From: Mycobacterium parmense
GTDB lineage: Bacteria > Actinomycetota > Actinomycetes > Mycobacteriales > Mycobacteriaceae
DNA length: 64,000 nucleotides
Direction of reading: 5' to 3'
Assembly: GCF_010730575.1 (NCBI RefSeq)
Contig: NZ_AP022614.1
Span: 3,906,001-3,970,000, forward strand
A program made the position numbers and the translations under genes. Within the stretch, counting starts at the first letter, position 1. Each line of letters begins with the position of its first letter. Shown here in pieces: positions 62,605-64,000 of this stretch. The notes below the pieces were generated by a model. The model was given only the letters and a program-made list of their open reading frames with translations. It was not told the origin of the DNA and did no database searches.

Positions 62605-63657
62605 ATGCCTTCGACTCTGCCGACGATGCGCGCTGAGCGCTTCTACGCCGACACCAAAAAGGTTGTCATAGAAGACGTTGCGATCCCCGAACCCGGGCCG
62701 GGTGAAGTTCTGGTCAAGGTGGCGTTCTGCGGGATCTGCCACTCGGACCTGAGCCTGATCAGCGGCACGTTCCCGGCCCAGCGGCCGGTGGTGACCCAGG
62801 GCCACGAGGCGTCGGGCACCGTCGCGAAGCTCGGCGCGGGGGTAACCGGCTGGGCCGAGGGCGACCGGGTGGTGGTCGCCGCCGGGCGCCCGTGCCTGAG
62901 CTGCCCGAACTGCCGCCGCGGCGACGTGCTGAACTGCCTGCGGATCCAGCTGATGGCCTTCGCCTACGACGGCGCGTGGGCCGAATACACCGTGGCGCAG
63001 GCGGCGGGTCTGACCCACATCCCCGACAACGTGCCGCTCGATCAGGCGGCGATCCTTGCCGATGCCGTCTCGACGCCCTACGGCGCCGTCGTGCGAACCG
63101 GAAGGGTGGCGGTCGGGGAATCGGTCGGCGTGTGGGGTGTGGGTGGCCTCGGCACGCACATCGTCCAGCTCGCCCGTCTGGTCGGCGCGGTCCCGATCGT
63201 CGCCGTCGACATCAATCCGGCGGTGTTGGACAGGGCCCTCGACGTCGGCGCGGACCACGCCTTCAGCTCTCGCGACGAGCGGTTGCACGACAAGATCGCC
63301 GAGGTCACCGGTGGGCGGAAGCTGGACGTGGCCTTCGACGCCGTCGGGCTGAAGGCGACGTTCGAGCAGGCGCTCGACTGCCTGAGCACCGGTGGGCGGC
63401 TGGTCGGAGTCGGGATGAGCGCCGAGGCACCCACCATCGGACCGACGTCGGCGTTCGGGTTGACGCGCCGCCAGGTGCTGGGGCATCTCGGCTACCAGAA
63501 CGTCGACATCGAGACGCTGGCGAAGCTGGTTTCGGCTGGGCGCCTTGACTTGTCGAGGTCGATCAGCGACGTCGTCTCGCTCGAGGACCTGCCGTTGGGC
63601 ATCCAGAAGCTGGAGCACCAGGACGGCAACCCGATCCGCATCCTCGTCAGGCCCTGA
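62605..63657 (+). CDS. Zinc-dependent alcohol dehydrogenase
   Basis: A 350-residue zinc alcohol dehydrogenase with catalytic-zinc ligands in CGICHSD and GHEASG, the structural-zinc lobe CLSCPNCRRGDVLNC and the NAD fold GVGGLGTHIVQLARLVGA. It oxidises primary or secondary alcohols with NAD. It lies 11 bases after the Mop gene. No ribosome site stands out; the ATG at 62605 is followed by a second ATG 7 codons in (RAERFYADT), which could be the real start. Confidence 0.92.
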   Translation: MPSTLPTMRAERFYADTKKVVIEDVAIPEPGPGEVLVKVAFCGICHSDLSLISGTFPAQRPVVTQGHEASGTVAKLGAGVTGWAEGDRVVVAAGRPCLSCPNCRRGDVLNCLRIQLMAFAYDGAWAEYTVAQAAGLTHIPDNVPLDQAAILADAVSTPYGAVVRTGRVAVGESVGVWGVGGLGTHIVQLARLVGAVPIVAVDINPAVLDRALDVGADHAFSSRDERLHDKIAEVTGGRKLDVAFDAVGLKATFEQALDCLSTGGRLVGVGMSAEAPTIGPTSAFGLTRRQVLGHLGYQNVDIETLAKLVSAGRLDLSRSISDVVSLEDLPLGIQKLEHQDGNPIRILVRP

Positions 63658-63688
63658 TCGCAGGCACACCGAAAAGCGTCGCAGCGCT

Positions 63689-64000
63689 TCATGTTCCGGC
63701 GCGCAGGAAGGCCCGCAGCCGGTCCAGCACCAGGTCGGGCCGTTGCTCGACGATCCAGTGGCCGACGTCGTCGACCAACTCCAGCTCGAAGTCGGCTATG
63801 CGGTCGGCGTACCCGTTCAGCAGATCCGGCGTCAGGACCGGGTCCTTGGTGCCGCTGAGCCACCGGACCGGGACATTGACGCGCGCGCCGTCCTTCAGGT
63901 CGTATTCGCCCCGCATCCAGCTCCACAACTCTTTGGTCTGGAAGGTCCGGTACCACCGCGACCCGGCGACCGCGTGCCCCGGCTCGCGCATGCATTCGAT
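63689..64000 (-). CDS. ephF: Epoxide hydrolase/alpha-beta-hydrolase, EphF-like (5' end beyond window)
   Basis: The last 103 codons of a minus-strand gene; the frame is open at the right edge. It holds the cap-to-core part (RTFQTKELWSWMRGEYDL), PVRWLSGTKDPVLTPDLL with the likely acid, and the C-terminal histidine in DVGHWIVEQRP. This matches the C-terminal third of the epoxide-hydrolase group; the nucleophile lies outside the window. Synteny with H37Rv supports ephF (Rv0134). Confidence 0.8.
   Translation of the reverse strand: MECMREPGHAVAGSRWYRTFQTKELWSWMRGEYDLKDGARVNVPVRWLSGTKDPVLTPDLLNGYADRIADFELELVDDVGHWIVEQRPDLVLDRLRAFLRAGT

Overview
The window is high-GC actinobacterial DNA from a mycobacterium, most likely a slow grower of the M. 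avium complex type (inference). From left to right the conserved genes match, in inverted order, the M. tuberculosis H37Rv block from mce1A/yrbE1B/yrbE1A/fadD5/mce1R (Rv0169 to Rv0165c) down to ephF (Rv0134). The matches were recognised from memory of those proteins; no search was run. Window-minus genes correspond to H37Rv-plus genes.

Layout. (1) 1-6635: left end of the mce1 lipid-import locus (mce1A cut by the window edge, yrbE1B, yrbE1A, fadD5), the divergent GntR regulator mce1R, an SRPBCC protein and a hotdog thioesterase. (2) 6645-25178: an accessory block of about 18.5 kb at the place where H37Rv carries adhE1. It encodes a P450, a Baeyer-Villiger-type monooxygenase, several dehydrogenases, an HpcH/HpaI aldolase, an enolase-superfamily enzyme, an HSL-type esterase, an SMP-30-type lactonase, a class III CoA-transferase, an acyl-CoA dehydrogenase, an F420/LLM oxidoreductase, two thioesterases and a TetR regulator. 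(3) 25293-33675: an Rv0161-like flavin oxidase, three further accessory genes, two PE-PPE hydrolases (PE4, PE3 type), a TetR gene and a 41-residue microprotein. (4) 33700-39408: the pntAa-pntAb-pntB transhydrogenase operon, a DUF1348 gene, fadE2 and the phosphatase gene ptbB. (5) 39670-46764: two more PE-PPE proteins (PE2, PE1 type), a quinone oxidoreductase, an SDR and an aldehyde dehydrogenase. (6) 46946-55970: an LCP-family wall enzyme, three tandem SAM methyltransferases, TetR plus pirin, a ClC channel and Dps. (7) 56063-64000: DNA glycosylase, SnoaL and DUF427 proteins, epimerase, msrA, cyp138 with a divergent TetR, a Mop/TOBE protein, a zinc alcohol dehydrogenase and the 3' end of ephF.

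The most notable signal is a 27-bp element, GTGACACTT-N9-TTYGTAAAG, found four times between 16.7 and 24.7 kb: before the eight-gene P450/BVMO operon, on both sides of a divergent promoter region, and 8 bases before the TetR gene itself. This suggests a self-contained, TetR-controlled catabolic regulon. A plausible flow is hydroxylation, oxidation to a ketone, Baeyer-Villiger oxidation to an ester or lactone, hydrolysis, dehydration and retro-aldol cleavage, then CoA activation and beta-oxidation. The substrate cannot be read from the sequence. Other regulatory sites seen are two GGTAC-N6-GTACC palindromes between cyp138 and its TetR, a CCGGAC-TGCG-GTCCGG palindrome before the pirin gene, an inverted repeat in the mce1R/fadD5 gap, and a stem-loop between the ClC and Dps genes. 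I saw no rRNA, tRNA, insertion sequence or CRISPR array.
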